A stretch of DNA of 64,000 nucleotides from MSPOR6 sp964652195 (GTDB taxonomy: Bacteria > Poribacteria > WGA-4E > WGA-3G): NCBI GenBank assembly GCA_964652195.1, contig CAZZBB010000009.1, positions 16,279-80,278 of the forward strand. Direction: 5' to 3'. Position 1 is the stretch's first letter; each line of letters starts with the position of its first letter. The notes beneath the pieces were generated by a model. It was given only the letters and a program-made list of their open reading frames with translations. It was not told the origin of the DNA and did no database searches. This document shows positions 63,911-64,000 of the stretch, piece by piece. A program made the translations under genes and the position numbers.

Positions 63911-64000
63911 GCTATCTAACAATAAATCCCAAGCACCAGCAGTAAGGGATGTTTAGACACATCCCTTACTGCTGGTGCTTGGGATTTATTGTTAGATAGC
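63911..64000. repeat. Perfect palindrome with 42-base arms at the window end
   Basis: GCTATCTAACAATAAATCCC at 63911 and onward to 63952 is the exact reverse complement of 63959-64000, with a six-base loop TTAGAC. No mismatch exists in either arm. Nothing else in the window has an inverted repeat this long and perfect. It could be a real cruciform or terminator-like element, or an inverted-duplication artefact at a contig edge. Confidence 0.8.

Overview
The window most resembles Candidatus Poribacteria or a close relative. The grounds are the secreted WD40 proteins that open with an EGAKARLGKGG-type block, the dockerin plus C-terminal module around NYPNPFNPETWIPY, the phytanoyl-CoA dioxygenase, and many short palindromic intergenic repeats. 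This is recognition from memory, not a database search. Most of the DNA is A+T-rich; roughly 50-57 kb is visibly richer in G+C.

1-20.5 kb is a respiratory region read on the + strand. It opens with c-type cytochromes, a cupredoxin-like blue copper protein, a cytochrome bd-type subunit I without CydB, a membrane diheme cytochrome c, two further cytochromes c (one with an ethylbenzene-dehydrogenase-type heme domain) and a second cupredoxin. An ABC exporter follows. Then comes an aa3-type heme-copper oxidase set: subunits II and I, CtaA, CtaB, two subunit III genes, subunit IV, SCO and several small membrane proteins. The set is interrupted by an orphan DNA methyltransferase and a long non-coding repeat.

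20.5-29.2 kb is the most unusual part. Four proteins carry six copies (one degenerate) of the PCP_red domain, known from the C-terminus of the BchB/ChlB subunit of dark protochlorophyllide reductase, yet nothing here is photosynthetic. The domain is joined to tandem universal-stress domains and a rubrerythrin-type rubredoxin, to a zinc ribbon, to an AhbD/NirJ-like radical SAM-SPASM enzyme, and to a coiled coil. An Mrp-type ATPase, a PQQ-like propeller and a CopD-like membrane protein lie among them. I infer a tetrapyrrole- or redox-stress-related accessory system tied to the oxidases; its function is not shown by the sequence.

29.3-46.6 kb holds a tandem duplication of Uma2 genes, a HEAT protein, an oxidoreductase, a large GT-C-like membrane protein, and a minus-strand cysteine operon (Rrf2 regulator, CysK, CysH, sulfur carrier, JAMM-NIL protease) with a consensus promoter. 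After it come acetyl-CoA synthetase, a lone TPP PYR domain, MoeA, an amidohydrolase, an alpha/beta hydrolase and a TonB-dependent receptor.

46.6-64 kb is accessory and repeat-rich: two WD40 proteins (one broken), a PD-(D/E)XK-like protein, a 1485-residue LRR-metzincin-dockerin protein, gene scars, two paralogous secreted proteins, a tandem repeat array, an epimerase, a Rieske protein, a gamma-glutamyltransferase and a truncated SNF2 gene. A second, inverted copy of the long repeat from 17.7 kb abuts the SNF2 truncation. The window ends in a perfect 42-bp-arm palindrome that may mark an assembly edge.
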